DNA from: Porphyrobacter sp. HT-58-2 | GTDB lineage: Bacteria > Pseudomonadota > Alphaproteobacteria > Sphingomonadales > Sphingomonadaceae | Reading direction: 5' to 3' | Length of the DNA stretch: 64,000 nt | Assembly: GCF_002952215.1 (NCBI RefSeq) | Contig: NZ_CP022600.1 | Location: 806,001 to 870,000 of the forward strand | Made by a program: the position numbers and the translations under genes | Shown here: positions 1-9,007 of the stretch, in pieces | Numbering within the stretch: the stretch's first letter is position 1 | How the letters are laid out: each line of letters starts with the position of its first letter | Notes under the pieces: generated by a model | Seen by the model: the letters and a program-made list of their open reading frames with translations, nothing else | Told to the model about the DNA's origin: nothing | Database searches by the model: none

Positions 1-1
1 G

Positions 2-820
2 CGCGATACGATCATCGGGCGGGAACGCTTCGACTTTGCGCTGAAGGAATATGCCCGCCGCTGGAAGTTTAAGCGCCCGACCCCGGCGGATTTCTTCCGC
101 ACCATCGAGGAAGCCTCCGGCACCGATCTCGACTGGTTCTGGCGCGGGTGGTTCTACACCACCGATCACGTCGATATCAGCCTTGATTCGATCTACCGGC
201 TGAAGATGGACACCAAGGATCCGGACATTGATCTGCCGCGTCGCCGCAAGGAGCGTGACGAGGAGCCGGAGCTGGTCGGTATCGGGCTCAACCGCGAACA
301 GCGCCTGCCGATCTGGGTGCTCGAAAATCCGGGCGTGACCGATTTCTACGACAAGAACGACCAGTTCACTGTCACCCCCAAGGACCGCAAGGGCTATACC
401 GACTTCCTTGATGGGCTGCTGCCCTGGGAGCGCAAGGCGTTTGACCGTGCGGTGAAGGAGGACGCGAATTACTACGTCCTCAATTTCAGCAACAAGGGCG
501 GCCTCGTGATGCCGATCATCCTTGGCCTGACCTTCAAGGACGGGTCGAAGGAGAAGCTCAACATCCCTGCCGAGATCTGGCGTCGCAACAGCAGGGAAGT
601 GGCCAAGCTGCTGGTCTATCCCAAAGGCAAGGAACTGGTGCAGGTGATGGTCGATCCCGATTGGGAAACCGGCGATGCGGATTTGGAAAACAACCACTAC
701 CCGCGCCGCATCATCCCCAGCCGGGTCGAAGCCTTCAAGGACGAAGCCAGCCGTTCGCGCGTCAGCCGCGATCTGATGGGTGAGGCGGTGGGGGCCGAGC
801 CTGACAAGAAGCGCAAGTAA
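2..820 (+). CDS. M1-family metallopeptidase-like protein, C-terminal part (5' end outside window)
   Basis: The reading frame is open from the first bases of the window and stops with TAA at 818-820, so only the last ~272 residues are seen. An aromatic-rich stretch ([11 protein letters not shown], about residues 43-53 of the fragment) is typical of the segment downstream of the catalytic domain in gluzincin (M1) peptidases, where it is preceded by a helical FLxxxEEASGxDL-like region. The HEXXH zinc site would lie upstream and cannot be checked. The tail is lysine/arginine rich. The next gene starts in a TAATG overlap, so the two are probably co-transcribed. The family call rests on the C-terminal pattern only. 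Confidence 0.75.
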   Translation, partial: RDTIIGRERFDFALKEYARRWKFKRPTPADFFRTIEEASGTDLDWFWRGWFYTTDHVDISLDSIYRLKMDTKDPDIDLPRRRKERDEEPELVGIGLNREQRLPIWVLENPGVTDFYDKNDQFTVTPKDRKGYTDFLDGLLPWERKAFDRAVKEDANYYVLNFSNKGGLVMPIILGLTFKDGSKEKLNIPAEIWRRNSREVAKLLVYPKGKELVQVMVDPDWETGDADLENNHYPRRIIPSRVEAFKDEASRSRVSRDLMGEAVGAEPDKKRK

Positions 821-1338
821 TGCTGCGCTGTCTTGCGGCGCTGGCGCTGTTGCTGGCCCCGGTGTGGGGCAGCACGGCGCTGGCGCACCAGCAGAAGTTC
901 ACGATCACCACCATCGCGCACAATCCGCGCACGGGCATGATCGAGATCATGCATCAGGTGCCAGTGCATGACGCCGAACATTCACTGGTGGTGCAGCGCA
1001 CGGGCAATCCCAACACCCACTCGCCCGATATCATCGGCAGCGAGGAAAGCCGTGAAGCTTTTGCCCGCTATGTCACGCGGCGGTTCCTGTTCCAGCTGGG
1101 CGATGCGATCATCACGCCCGATTATGTCGGGAGCGAAATCACGGGCGGGAGCCTGTGGGTCTATCAGGAAGTTGCTGCGCCTGCTGAGGGCGAACTGCGC
1201 CTCAGGGTCAATTCGCAGATCTTCACCGATGTCTGGGCGCGGCAGGAAAACCGGGTTAATCTTGGCGGTGGAACCAATGTTTCCACCTTCATCTTCCACG
1301 GCGGAGACGCGCCACAGACCGGGCTGCTGCCGCGCTGA
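820..1338 (+). CDS. DUF6702 family exported protein
   Basis: 172 aa. A signal peptide ([16 protein letters not shown] then TALAHQQ) suggests export. The mature part is a compact beta-rich protein with the HxHN(P)RTGMIEIMHQVPVHD-like opening seen in DUF6702 proteins, which often sit directly downstream of M1-type peptidase genes, as here. The ATG overlaps the stop of the upstream gene by one base, indicating translational coupling. The stop at 1336-1338 abuts the convergent gene's stop; together they form the palindrome TGATCA at 1336-1341. The function of the family is unknown. Confidence 0.7.
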   Translation: MLRCLAALALLLAPVWGSTALAHQQKFTITTIAHNPRTGMIEIMHQVPVHDAEHSLVVQRTGNPNTHSPDIIGSEESREAFARYVTRRFLFQLGDAIITPDYVGSEITGGSLWVYQEVAAPAEGELRLRVNSQIFTDVWARQENRVNLGGGTNVSTFIFHGGDAPQTGLLPR

Positions 1339-3540
1339 TCAGGCCCTGCGGCGTACCTCTGCCCGAGCGGCCGCAAAGCGCGCCTGCATATCCGGCAGCA
1401 GCGCCGGGCGGCCATAGCGGTAGCCCTGCACATGCGGGCAGCCGATCGCGCGCAGGAAGGTTTCCTGCTCCTCGGTCTCCACGCCTTCCACCACCACCCG
1501 CAGGCCGAGCGAATGGCCCATCTGCACGATCGCCTGAATGATCAACCGCGACTGGTGATCCTCGCCGATGGCAGCGATGAAATCGCGGTCGATCTTGACC
1601 TTGTGGATCGGGAAGGCGCGCAGGTGAGTGAGCGAGGAGAAGCCGGTGCCGAAATCGTCGAGGCAGATGGTAAAGCCGCAATCGTCGAGCATCGCCAGCG
1701 AGGCGCGCAATTGCCCCCCGGCGTCAAGCAGCATCGTCTCGGTCACTTCGATGGTGATGTTGCGGGGGCTCAAGGCGCTGTCGTCGATCACCTCGATCAG
1801 GTGACGGACGAAATCGCCCTGCCGCAGATCGGCTTCTGACAGATTGAGGCCGATCCGGGTGTCCGGGCCGAACAGGGCAAGGATCGCAGGACCATCGGCC
1901 ACCACTTGATCGAGCATCACCCGGCTGACCCGGCGCGACAGGTCGGGATCGAGCAGGGCGGCGAAGATGTCGCTCGCGGCGATCAGCTGGCCATCCTCAT
2001 CGCGCAGCCGCAGCAGCGCTTCGACCGAGACCACCCGGCCACTCTCCAATTCGAGGATCGGCTGATAGGCCGCCAGCGCCCGCCCGCCATTGAGCGCGCT
2101 GCGCAGGAGAGCAATGGCGCGCTGGCGTTCGGACTGGCGCGCTTCGATCTGGTGATCCCAGCATACCACCGTGCCGCGTCCGGCTTCCTTGCCGCGATAG
2201 AGCGCAAGGTCGGCCCGGCGCATGATTTCCTCGCTGCTTGCCGGGGTGTTCATCTGCGCCACCCCGCAGGTCGCTCCGATCTTGAGCAATGTGCTGCCGA
2301 GCGGCGGCATTTCGTCAAAGTCTGCCAGCACATCGGCAAGGACACCTGTCACGGCTTCGACGGACATTCCTGACGGGAACAGCATGGCGAATTCGTCGCC
2401 GCCCCAGCGCGCCAGGAAAACGCCTTTGGGAATACGGTTCTGAAGCTGTCCGGCGATCGTCTCCAGCACCCGGTCACCGACCAGATGGCCCAGCGTGTCG
2501 TTGACGTCCTTGAACCCATCGAGGTCGAGCAGCGCGACCGCCACCGTTGCGTGTTCGACATTCTGCATGGCAATGGCCAGACGACGATCGAAGGCTGCAC
2601 GGTTGTAAAGGCCGGTCAGCCGGTCGCGTTCCGCGGCGCGCTTCAGCGCGACATTGCGCAGGTGTTCCTCGGTGCAGTCGAGGATGATACCCGCCACCGA
2701 ATCCGGCTCGCCATCGACCTGAATGCGCTCGCCCACGACCCGGATGCGCCGCATTTCACCATCGCGCCGATGGATCGTGGTTTCGAACATGAAGGGTTTG
2801 CCGCCCTCGATCGTGTCATCCATCGCCTTGCTGACCATGGCGCGGTCCTCCGGCTGATAGAGATGCACCACGTCGCGCACGTTGATCGCAGGGCCGGGCT
2901 CCAGCCCGGTGATGGCATAGACCTGATCGGACCAGCGCAGCCGCTGCGTGGCAAGATCGACCCGCCAGCTGCCGATGTTCACGGCACGTTCGGCCTGACG
3001 AAAGATCTGGCTCGATTGCTGAAGCGCTGCATTGGCGAGGCTGAGGGCGCGGGTGCGGGCATGCAGCGCAAGGCTCTGTTCGGCAAGCTCTGCCAGCATC
3101 GCCAAGGGGGCGATCTGTTCGGGTGTGAAGGCTTCAGGCTGAGGAGAGATTGCGCACAAGGCGCCCAGCAGCACGCCGCCTTCGCCGCGGATTGGCACGC
3201 CGAGGTATGACCGGATGAAAGGCGATCCCGTAACCAGGTTGTTGGCGCTAAGGCGCGGGTCGGAGCGCGCGTCGGGGATCAGCAGCGGTTCCTCGCTCTG
3301 GACGCAAACGGAGCAGAAGGAATCGGTGATGGGGGTTTCGGTAAGATCCGTCCCGGTTCGCCCTAGAAACCACTGTCGTTCTTCCTCCACCACCGAAAGC
3401 AGTGCGATCGGGCAGCCGAGCATGGTGCTGGCGAGGTGCGTGATCCGCGAAAACACCTCTCGGTCGCTGATCGCCTCAAGGCCGAGGGCGCTCATGGCTT
3501 CAAGGCGAGGGGCTTCGATCACCCCCTGCCCTTGGCGCAT
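1339..3540 (-). CDS. GAF-PAS-GGDEF-EAL cyclic-di-GMP signalling protein
   Basis: 733 aa, no membrane segment. In order: a GAF domain (~20-155), a PAS domain (~190-290), a diguanylate cyclase domain with an intact WGGDEF signature near residue 385, and an EAL phosphodiesterase domain (~475-725) starting with EALLR and keeping DDFGTGFSSL and KIDRDFI. Both catalytic signatures look intact, so the protein could make and degrade c-di-GMP; in many such proteins one activity dominates, and sequence alone does not say which. It is a single gene, convergent with the DUF6702 gene. No dedicated regulator is visible. Confidence 0.93.
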   Translation of the reverse strand: MRQGQGVIEAPRLEAMSALGLEAISDREVFSRITHLASTMLGCPIALLSVVEEERQWFLGRTGTDLTETPITDSFCSVCVQSEEPLLIPDARSDPRLSANNLVTGSPFIRSYLGVPIRGEGGVLLGALCAISPQPEAFTPEQIAPLAMLAELAEQSLALHARTRALSLANAALQQSSQIFRQAERAVNIGSWRVDLATQRLRWSDQVYAITGLEPGPAINVRDVVHLYQPEDRAMVSKAMDDTIEGGKPFMFETTIHRRDGEMRRIRVVGERIQVDGEPDSVAGIILDCTEEHLRNVALKRAAERDRLTGLYNRAAFDRRLAIAMQNVEHATVAVALLDLDGFKDVNDTLGHLVGDRVLETIAGQLQNRIPKGVFLARWGGDEFAMLFPSGMSVEAVTGVLADVLADFDEMPPLGSTLLKIGATCGVAQMNTPASSEEIMRRADLALYRGKEAGRGTVVCWDHQIEARQSERQRAIALLRSALNGGRALAAYQPILELESGRVVSVEALLRLRDEDGQLIAASDIFAALLDPDLSRRVSRVMLDQVVADGPAILALFGPDTRIGLNLSEADLRQGDFVRHLIEVIDDSALSPRNITIEVTETMLLDAGGQLRASLAMLDDCGFTICLDDFGTGFSSLTHLRAFPIHKVKIDRDFIAAIGEDHQSRLIIQAIVQMGHSLGLRVVVEGVETEEQETFLRAIGCPHVQGYRYGRPALLPDMQARFAAARAEVRRRA

Positions 3541-3605
3541 CAGCGGTTAATAAACCGTCGCCTCAAATCACGGGAATCTATGGATAAGCCGGGTAACCTA
3601 AGCGG

Positions 3606-3649
3606 CTGGGCGGGCATATGGCCCCCCAGTGGGAGGAAAGTCCCGCTCC
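3606..3649. other. Two hairpins between the GGDEF-EAL gene and tRNA-Leu, with a motif resembling RNase P RNA CR-I
   Basis: CTGGG at 3606-3610 pairs with CCCAG at 3625-3629 around an inner GGGC/GCCC stem. GGGA/TCCC then encloses the motif GAGGAAAGTCC (3633-3643), which matches the conserved 5' core of bacterial RNase P RNA; GGCTGGGCGG (3604-3613) also resembles its 5' end. Only about 40 nt follow before tRNA-Leu, so a full rnpB cannot fit. It may be an rnpB-like fragment, a terminator for the minus-strand tRNA, or chance. Confidence 0.25.
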
Positions 3650-3682
3650 GACCGATCGTCTGCTGTCAGGATACCGGAAAAG

Positions 3683-3769
3683 TGGTGCGGTCGAGAAGAC
3701 TCGAACTTCCACGGGCTTTCGCCCACAACGACCTCAACGTTGCGCGTCTACCAGTTCCGCCACGACCGC
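3683..3769 (-). tRNA. tRNA-Leu (anticodon GAG)
   Basis: On the minus strand the sequence folds as a class II tRNA of 87 nt with CCA encoded. The acceptor stem GCGGTCG (from 3769 inward) pairs with CGACCGC (3693-3687). The D-loop has the usual GTGGCGGAACTGGTAGACGC start, the anticodon loop TTGAGGT gives GAG, there is a long variable arm (GTGGGCGAAAGCCCGT) and the T-arm contains GTTCGAGTC. The long variable arm and GAG anticodon identify tRNA-Leu. Confidence 0.96.
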
Positions 3770-3878
3770 ACTCGGGGTTTGTCGGAGCAGCCAAAGCGCT
3801 GGCCCCGCGGTAGGAGCGCGCCACTAGCAAGGGGTTTGACGCCGCGCAAGCTCTTTGACGCAAGCGTCTAAAAGCAGC

Positions 3879-4844
3879 CTATCCGGGCGCCCAGCCAAGG
3901 TCGGCAACGGCCGCGCCGGGGGGAATGTCGGTGATTGCTTCGGTGACAGTGACGGTCTCGCCCGGGGCAAGGCTGCGCTTGGCGGGGGTCACCGGCCAGT
4001 CACCGATATTGCGTTCGCGCGCGTCGCTGAACACCACCAGCAAATTGGGAACCTCGCGCGTTTCGGGGGCGGTGTTGGTGATCGTGCCGCGCACCCGGAA
4101 AATGGTCTCCCCGTTCTCCAGCGTTTCCTTGCGCTGCTGCGACTTGGGGAAATCGAGCTCCAGTCCAGGCTCGCCAATGCCGAAAGTGGGGCGGGCGATC
4201 GGCACCCAATCCGGCAGGCCGTAGTAATTCACGGCAACGATGGTTCCGGTCGCCAGCGCCGCGAACAGTGCCGCGGCCAGCGTCCACATCTTGAGCGTGT
4301 TGCGCCGCCGCGTGAAGGGCGCCCGGTAATCGAACTGCGATGCGCCCTCATCATCGGCATCCGCACCATCATCGTCATCGAAGGGAGGATCGGCCTCGGC
4401 TTGGTCGAAGGCGGGCAGACCGGTGGGCGGGCTGGCGGGCGGGTCGCTGGTAACCGGCGCGGGCGATCCGGCATCGGCCTGCTGGCCCAGTCCCCGGCGC
4501 AGCGCGCGGGCCGCAAGCGAACCTTCGTCCACCGGCGCTGGATCAGCATCCGGCGTACGCCAATGGCTGACCGATGGCCCTGCGTTCTCAGGTTCGGGCT
4601 CAGGTTCGGGCCGAGGTGCTGGCGGTGCCGGCGGAGGTGGCGCGGGCGGAGCTGCCGCCGACGGAGGCGGAGCGGTCGGTTGAGCCGCAACCGGAACGGG
4701 CGCAGGCGAGGCCAGTTCCGTTTCCGGCGGTTCCTGAAACCAGCTGTGCTTGCACTTGGCGCAGCGCACGGTCCTGCCCTCGCTGCCGATGGCAGCATCG
4801 GGGACTGCATAGCGGGTGCCGCAAGCTGGGCAGGCGATGATCAT
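3879..4844 (-). CDS. MJ0042-type zinc-ribbon, single-pass membrane protein (DUF3426-like C-terminus)
   Basis: About 321 aa from the chosen ATG at 4844. The N-terminus [16 protein letters not shown] with a second CAKC pair (CPxC...CAKCKHSW) is the MJ0042 zinc ribbon. A long proline/alanine/glutamate-rich linker follows, then one transmembrane segment ([20 protein letters not shown]) and a beta-rich C-terminal domain of the DUF3426 type. An upstream in-frame ATG at 4907 would add 21 residues unlike the family; the zinc ribbon normally starts the protein, so 4844 is preferred. It is divergent from ftsEX. The role is unknown. Confidence 0.82.
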   Translation of the reverse strand: MIIACPACGTRYAVPDAAIGSEGRTVRCAKCKHSWFQEPPETELASPAPVPVAAQPTAPPPSAAAPPAPPPPAPPAPRPEPEPEPENAGPSVSHWRTPDADPAPVDEGSLAARALRRGLGQQADAGSPAPVTSDPPASPPTGLPAFDQAEADPPFDDDDGADADDEGASQFDYRAPFTRRRNTLKMWTLAAALFAALATGTIVAVNYYGLPDWVPIARPTFGIGEPGLELDFPKSQQRKETLENGETIFRVRGTITNTAPETREVPNLLVVFSDARERNIGDWPVTPAKRSLAPGETVTVTEAITDIPPGAAVADLGWAPG

Positions 4845-5010
4845 GACAGTAAATGCAATAGTCTTCACGCACCCTTGCACAAGAGCAGGTGCGCCGGGGG
4901 CGGCCATTTACCCGCTGTTTTCCACATTGCGGGGCAAATCTCGGCCATTCTGCACCTTTGGACGCGATGTTCGGCTTTTCCCTTTGATGCCGCGCTGATA
5001 GGTGCCGGGC

Positions 5011-5751
5011 ATGAACGACCGCCTTGATGGACAGGTGAAATTCGACAATGTCGGGCTGCGCTACGGCACCGATCCCGAAGTGCTGAGCAATCTCAGCTTC
5101 ACGCTCTATCCCGGCAGTTTCTACTTCCTTACCGGGGCAAGCGGCGCGGGCAAGACCAGCCTGCTGAAGCTGCTCTACCTTGCTCAGCGGCCATCGCGCG
5201 GGGCGATCCGGATGTTCGGACAGGATCTTGTCACCATGCCGCGCGAACGCCTGCCGGAACTGCGGCGGCGGCTGGGCGTGGTGTTCCAGAACTTCCGTCT
5301 GGTCCCGCATCTGACTGCTTTCGACAATGTCGCCCTGCCGCTGCGGCTTGCCGGGACTGACGAGAAAAAGGCGACCAAGGCCGTCGGCGACATGCTCGAC
5401 TGGGTGGGCCTGTCGCACCGCGCGCACGCGATCCCGGCGACCATGTCGGGCGGCGAACAGCAACGCGTCGCCATCGCCCGCGCGGTGATTGCCCGGCCCC
5501 GGATGCTGATTGCCGACGAGCCGACCGGCAATGTCGATCCCGATATGGCGCTGAAACTGCTGCGCTTGTTCGAGGCGCTGAACCACCGGGTCGGCACGAC
5601 CGTGGTGGTGGCGACCCACGATGTCCACCTTCTCAAGAAAGTCCCGGATTCGCTGATCATGCGGCTGAACAAGGGCCAGCTTTCCGATCCCACCGGCGCG
5701 CTGCGCTATCCCCCGCGTCCGATCGGGCCTGCCGGAGACGCTGGCGCATGA
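5011..5751 (+). CDS. ftsE: Cell division ATP-binding protein FtsE
   Basis: 246 aa ABC ATPase. Walker A is GASGAGKTS, the Q-loop is VFQNFRLVPHLT, the signature is MSGGEQQRVAIARA, Walker B is MLIADEPTGNVD and the switch His is in ATHDVH. With FtsX it forms the inner-membrane complex that couples septal peptidoglycan hydrolysis to division. A GTG at 5002 is possible, but the ATG at 5011 has AGGT-like spacing and fits the family N-terminus. The stop overlaps the ftsX start (ATGA), so the pair is translationally coupled. Confidence 0.96.
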   Translation: MNDRLDGQVKFDNVGLRYGTDPEVLSNLSFTLYPGSFYFLTGASGAGKTSLLKLLYLAQRPSRGAIRMFGQDLVTMPRERLPELRRRLGVVFQNFRLVPHLTAFDNVALPLRLAGTDEKKATKAVGDMLDWVGLSHRAHAIPATMSGGEQQRVAIARAVIARPRMLIADEPTGNVDPDMALKLLRLFEALNHRVGTTVVVATHDVHLLKKVPDSLIMRLNKGQLSDPTGALRYPPRPIGPAGDAGA

Positions 5752-6704
5752 GCACGCCGCCGCCGCTTGCCGCCGCGCCTGAGGGTGTGGAGACCGAGGC
5801 TGCCCCCGAAGCGGGGGTAACAGGCCGTCGCCGCTCGGCCGCACGGCTGCTGCCTCCGGCGCGTCTTGCCAGCCCGATCCCCTGGGTGATCGCCATCCTG
5901 ATCGCGCTGGTGGTGATCGCCGCGGCCGGAGGGCTGGCGCTGCGCAATCTCACGGCCACCGCCCGCGCCGATCTGGCAACCGCGGTAAGCGTGCAGGTGA
6001 TCGAGCCCAATCCCGATCTGCGCGCCGCACGCGGCGCGGCCGCCGTCAAGGTGCTGACCGCGCTCGACGGGGTGAAGTCCGTCCGGCAGGTGCCAGAAGC
6101 GGAACTTGCTGCAATGCTCGAACCCTGGCTGGGCGAGGGCGTGTCCGGCAGCGAAGTGCCGATCCCGGCGCTGATCGACGTGGAGCTCAGCGGCAAGGCG
6201 GGGCCGCAGCAGATTGCCCGGATCGAGGCCGCGCTCGCCGCCGAGGTGCCGGGCGCGCGGGTCGATGCACAGGGCGATTTCCTGCGCCCGGTCTATGGCG
6301 CGCTGGCGGCGCTGCAATGGCTGGCGCTGGGTCTTGTCGCGCTGGTTGCGCTGGCGACTGCGGCGGCGGTGTGGCTGGCGACGCGCAACGCCTTTGCCGG
6401 AGCGCGCGAGACAGTCGAGATCATGCATCTGCTTGGCGCCACCGCGCGCCAGATCGCCGTGGTGTTCCTGCGCGATGTGCTGCGCGAGGCGGCGCTGGGC
6501 GCGGTGCTTGGTGCGCTGACGGGGGCGGGCGCGGTGTGGCTGCTCGGCCAGCAATTCGCCGCGCTCGATAGCGGCATGACGGGCGGCGGCACCTTGCTGC
6601 TGGGCGATTGGCTGGTGATCGCCACCATTCCGGTCGCTGCGGTGATGCTGGCGCTGGCAACGGCCCGGATCACCATTGCGCTTGCCCTCAAGGACATGCT
6701 CTAG
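5748..6704 (+). CDS. ftsX: Cell division protein FtsX
   Basis: 318 aa. A short cytoplasmic N-terminal tail is followed by a first transmembrane segment (~40-62), an extracytoplasmic domain (~65-180), and three further membrane helices in the C-terminal half (VALVALATAAAVWLA, AALGAVLGALTGAGAVWLL, VIATIPVAAVMLALATA), the FtsX topology. The conserved ETVEIMHLLGAT stretch lies between helices 2 and 3. It starts inside the ftsE stop codon and is the permease-like partner of FtsE. The N-terminal tail is somewhat long and alanine/proline rich. Confidence 0.95.
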   Translation: MSTPPPLAAAPEGVETEAAPEAGVTGRRRSAARLLPPARLASPIPWVIAILIALVVIAAAGGLALRNLTATARADLATAVSVQVIEPNPDLRAARGAAAVKVLTALDGVKSVRQVPEAELAAMLEPWLGEGVSGSEVPIPALIDVELSGKAGPQQIARIEAALAAEVPGARVDAQGDFLRPVYGALAALQWLALGLVALVALATAAAVWLATRNAFAGARETVEIMHLLGATARQIAVVFLRDVLREAALGAVLGALTGAGAVWLLGQQFAALDSGMTGGGTLLLGDWLVIATIPVAAVMLALATARITIALALKDML

Positions 6705-6713
6705 GGCGCAACG

Positions 6714-7244
6714 ATGATCCGGCGTGTGTTCTCTGTGATGTTTCTGGTCTGGGCGATCGGCTTCCTGTGGTTTGCGGTTGCCTTGCCCAAGCCGGCCGGT
6801 GACGCGGCCACCGATGCGGTGATTGTCCCCACTGGCGGGCCGGGGCGGATCGCGCGGGGCCTGGAGGTGCTCGATCAGGGATGGGCGGACAAGATGCTGG
6901 TCAGCGGTGTCGATCGCGAGGTGCGACCGCAGGAATTCGCGGCAGAATTTGCCGTCGAGCCTGAGCGGATGGCCTGTTGTGTCACGCTCGGCTTTGCGGC
7001 GGTTGATACCCGTTCCAATGCAGCCGAAACCGCCAAGTGGGTGGCGCAGAACGAAGTGCGCTCGCTGCGGCTGGTGACGACCGACTGGCATATGCGCCGG
7101 GCCGCTGGCGAGCTTGACCGAACGCTGCCCGATCACGTCACGGTGATTCGCGATGCGGTGCCTTCGCAGCCTGATCTCGGCACGCTGTTCCTTGAATATC
7201 ACAAGCTGATCGCCAGCCGTGCGGCGGGACTGGCGGAGCTTTGA
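6714..7244 (+). CDS. YdcF/DUF218 family protein
   Basis: 176 aa with an N-terminal membrane anchor (VFSVMFLVWAIGFLWFAVAL). The family core DAVIVPTGGPGRIARGLEVL, the SNAAETAKW segment and the TTDWHMRRA segment are present, as in DUF218 proteins such as YdcF and ElyC, which have been linked to envelope functions. It starts 9 nt after ftsX and ends in a 4-nt overlap with plsC, so it belongs to the ftsE-ftsX-ydcF-plsC transcription unit. The biochemical activity is not established from sequence. Confidence 0.85.
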   Translation: MIRRVFSVMFLVWAIGFLWFAVALPKPAGDAATDAVIVPTGGPGRIARGLEVLDQGWADKMLVSGVDREVRPQEFAAEFAVEPERMACCVTLGFAAVDTRSNAAETAKWVAQNEVRSLRLVTTDWHMRRAAGELDRTLPDHVTVIRDAVPSQPDLGTLFLEYHKLIASRAAGLAEL

Positions 7245-7939
7245 GCTGGCTGATCGCCGCCCTGCGCTCGCTTGCGTTCTATGTGCTGTTCTATGTCGGC
7301 TCGGCGCTGCTGGTCGTGGCCTCGGTGGTGGCGGTGACAGCAAGGCGCGGCTGGCTGCGCGGGATCGTGGGGCGCTGGGGTGCCTGGCACCTGTGGTGCG
7401 TGGAAAACGTGCTGGGGATCGAGGTGGTGCTTGAAGGGTCTCTGCCGCAGGGCCCGGTGCTGATCGCGGTCAAGCATGAGGCCTTCTTCGAGGCGATCGA
7501 TACGCCGCGGCTGTTCGCCTACCCCGCCGTGTTCGCTAAGCAGGAACTGTTCCGGATTCCGGGCTGGGGCTATTCGGCGGTGGTCTATGGGTTGATCCCG
7601 GTGGCGCGCGAGGAAGGCGCCAAGACCTTGCGGCAGATGCTGGCGCTGGCAAAGGAGCGGGTGGAACAGGGCCGGCCGCTGGTGATCTTCCCCGAAGGCA
7701 CCCGCGTCGCGCACGGTACGCGCCCGCCGCTGCAGGCGGGGTTTGCAGGCCTCTACAAGCTGCTCAAGCTGCCGGTGGTGCCGATTGCGGTGGATAGCGG
7801 ACGGCTCTACCACCACGTCGTGAAGCGCCCGGGCCGGATCACCTACAAGGTCGGCGAGACGATCCCTGCTGGCCTGCCCCGTGAGGAGGTCGAGGCGCGG
7901 GTTCACGCTGCGATCAATGTGCTGAACGGGCAGGGTTGA
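7241..7939 (+). CDS. plsC: 1-acyl-sn-glycerol-3-phosphate acyltransferase (PlsC family)
   Basis: 232 aa, starting at TTG 7241 inside the preceding stop (TTGA). An N-terminal membrane helix is followed by the acyltransferase block I KHEAFFE (an HX4E variant of HX4D) and block III FPEGTR, then LPVVPIAVDSG. It adds the second acyl chain during phosphatidic acid synthesis at the inner membrane. HX4E forms are seen among proteobacterial PlsC-like proteins, so this need not mean loss of activity. It is the last gene of the ftsEX unit; a parS-like module lies downstream. Confidence 0.88.
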   Translation: MSWLIAALRSLAFYVLFYVGSALLVVASVVAVTARRGWLRGIVGRWGAWHLWCVENVLGIEVVLEGSLPQGPVLIAVKHEAFFEAIDTPRLFAYPAVFAKQELFRIPGWGYSAVVYGLIPVAREEGAKTLRQMLALAKERVEQGRPLVIFPEGTRVAHGTRPPLQAGFAGLYKLLKLPVVPIAVDSGRLYHHVVKRPGRITYKVGETIPAGLPREEVEARVHAAINVLNGQG

Positions 7940-8019
7940 TCCGCGATCCAACGCCCCTTGGATTGAGGTCGCTTTCAGACCCTGCCAGGGCCCTGCCTGA
8001 TCTGCCTCAGCCCTGCCTT

Positions 8020-8048
8020 AGACCCCCGTCAGCCCCTCTCAGACCCCC
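8020..8048 (+). repeat. Triple C-tract block, copy A
   Basis: AGACCCCC (8020-8027), AGCCCC (8031-8036) and AGACCCCC (8041-8048) form a 29-bp block in the plsC-tyrA gap. On the opposite strand at 63534-63562 the same 29-bp pattern recurs with about 23 of 29 positions identical. Both copies lie 21-22 bp from an identical parS-like palindrome. The region 7970-8019 upstream is also rich in CCCTGCC-type runs. Confidence 0.75.
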
Positions 8049-8070
8049 TCCAGAGGTGTGTTGAAGCCGG

Positions 8071-8086
8071 GGTTTCACGTGAAACA
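8071..8086 (+). promoter_or_regulatory. parS-like palindrome, copy A
   Basis: GGTTTCACGTGAAACA differs from the widely conserved ParB-binding consensus TGTTTCACGTGAAACA at one end base. It is non-coding and sits 13 bp beyond the tyrA stop. The identical 16-mer occurs at 63497-63512 on the other strand. Confidence 0.72.
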
Positions 8087-8098
8087 TCGGCTGGCGTG

Positions 8099-9007
8099 TT
8101 ATGCCCCGTGTTCGCGGCCGAAGTCGGGGCGTTCGTCGTCCTGCCCTTGCTCGATCACCTGACGGCGGATGGCGCGGGTGCGGGTGAAGAGGTCGAACAG
8201 GGTGTCCCCGTCGCCCGAACGGATCGCCCGTTGAAGCGCGGTGAGATCCTCGGTGAAACGGCCCAGCATCTCCAGCACCGCCCCCTTGTTGGTGAGGAAC
8301 ACGTCGCGCCACATCACCGGATCGGAGGCGGCGATGCGGGTGAAATCGCGGAAACCCCCGGCGGAGTACTTGATCACCTCGCTCTGGGTGACGTCCTCCA
8401 GATCGCTCGCGGTGCCGACGATGGTGTAGGCGATAAGGTGCGGGATGTGACTGGTGACGGCCAGCACCAGATCGTGGTGCGCGGCGTCCATCAACTCGAC
8501 CTTGGAGCCGAGCTGCGTCCAGAAGTCCGAAAGCGTTTCAAGCGCCGCGGGGTCTACGCCTTCGGGCGGGGTGATGATGCACCAGCGGCCCGCGAACAGC
8601 GTGGCAAAGCCCGCTTCCGGCCCGCTCTGCTCGGTCCCGGCGACGGGGTGGGCGGGGATGATGCAGGCCTCGGGCAGCGCCTGCTTCAGTGCGGCGGCGA
8701 CCGCCTCTTTCGAGGAGCCGACATCGCTGATGATGGCATCAGGCTTGAGGCCGGGCGCGATGGCCCGCGCCGCATCGCCCATCGCGCCGACAGGGACGCA
8801 CAGGATCACGAGGTCGGCATTGGCCACGGCGGCCTCGGGGGTGTCGTGGACGGCCCCCACCAGCCCGCGCGCCGCCGCCCTTGCGCGCACGGCAGGGTCG
8901 CGGTCCCAGCCGGTGGTGGCGATGTGCGGTGCGCGTGCCTTGGTGGCGAGCCCGATCGAGCCGCCGAGCAGGCCGAGGCCGATGATGGCGAGGCGCTGGA
9001 TCGTCAT
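8099..9007 (-). CDS. tyrA: Prephenate/arogenate dehydrogenase
   Basis: 302 aa. The N-terminus [19 protein letters not shown] is a Rossmann GxGxxG nucleotide-binding site, and HPVAGTEQSG carries the conserved catalytic His region of TyrA. It catalyses the oxidative decarboxylation step of tyrosine biosynthesis using NAD(P). The ATG at 9007 overlaps the hisC stop by 4 nt; a longer start upstream would only add a few residues. Co-transcription with hisC is typical in this group, whose aminotransferase can also act on aromatic intermediates. Confidence 0.94.
   Translation of the reverse strand: MTIQRLAIIGLGLLGGSIGLATKARAPHIATTGWDRDPAVRARAAARGLVGAVHDTPEAAVANADLVILCVPVGAMGDAARAIAPGLKPDAIISDVGSSKEAVAAALKQALPEACIIPAHPVAGTEQSGPEAGFATLFAGRWCIITPPEGVDPAALETLSDFWTQLGSKVELMDAAHHDLVLAVTSHIPHLIAYTIVGTASDLEDVTQSEVIKYSAGGFRDFTRIAASDPVMWRDVFLTNKGAVLEMLGRFTEDLTALQRAIRSGDGDTLFDLFTRTRAIRRQVIEQGQDDERPDFGREHGA

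Noticed and set aside
3855..5027. A 390-codon plus-strand frame
   Set aside because: Antisense to the zinc-ribbon gene; no recognisable domain and low-complexity translation.
5706..7343. A 545-codon minus-strand frame across ftsX, ydcF and plsC
   Set aside because: Composition is typical of GC-rich shadow frames; the three plus-strand genes are well supported.
8007..8312. Short minus-strand frame beginning near MFHVKP
   Set aside because: MFHVKP is simply the translation of the parS-like palindrome; the frame overlaps tyrA out of phase.
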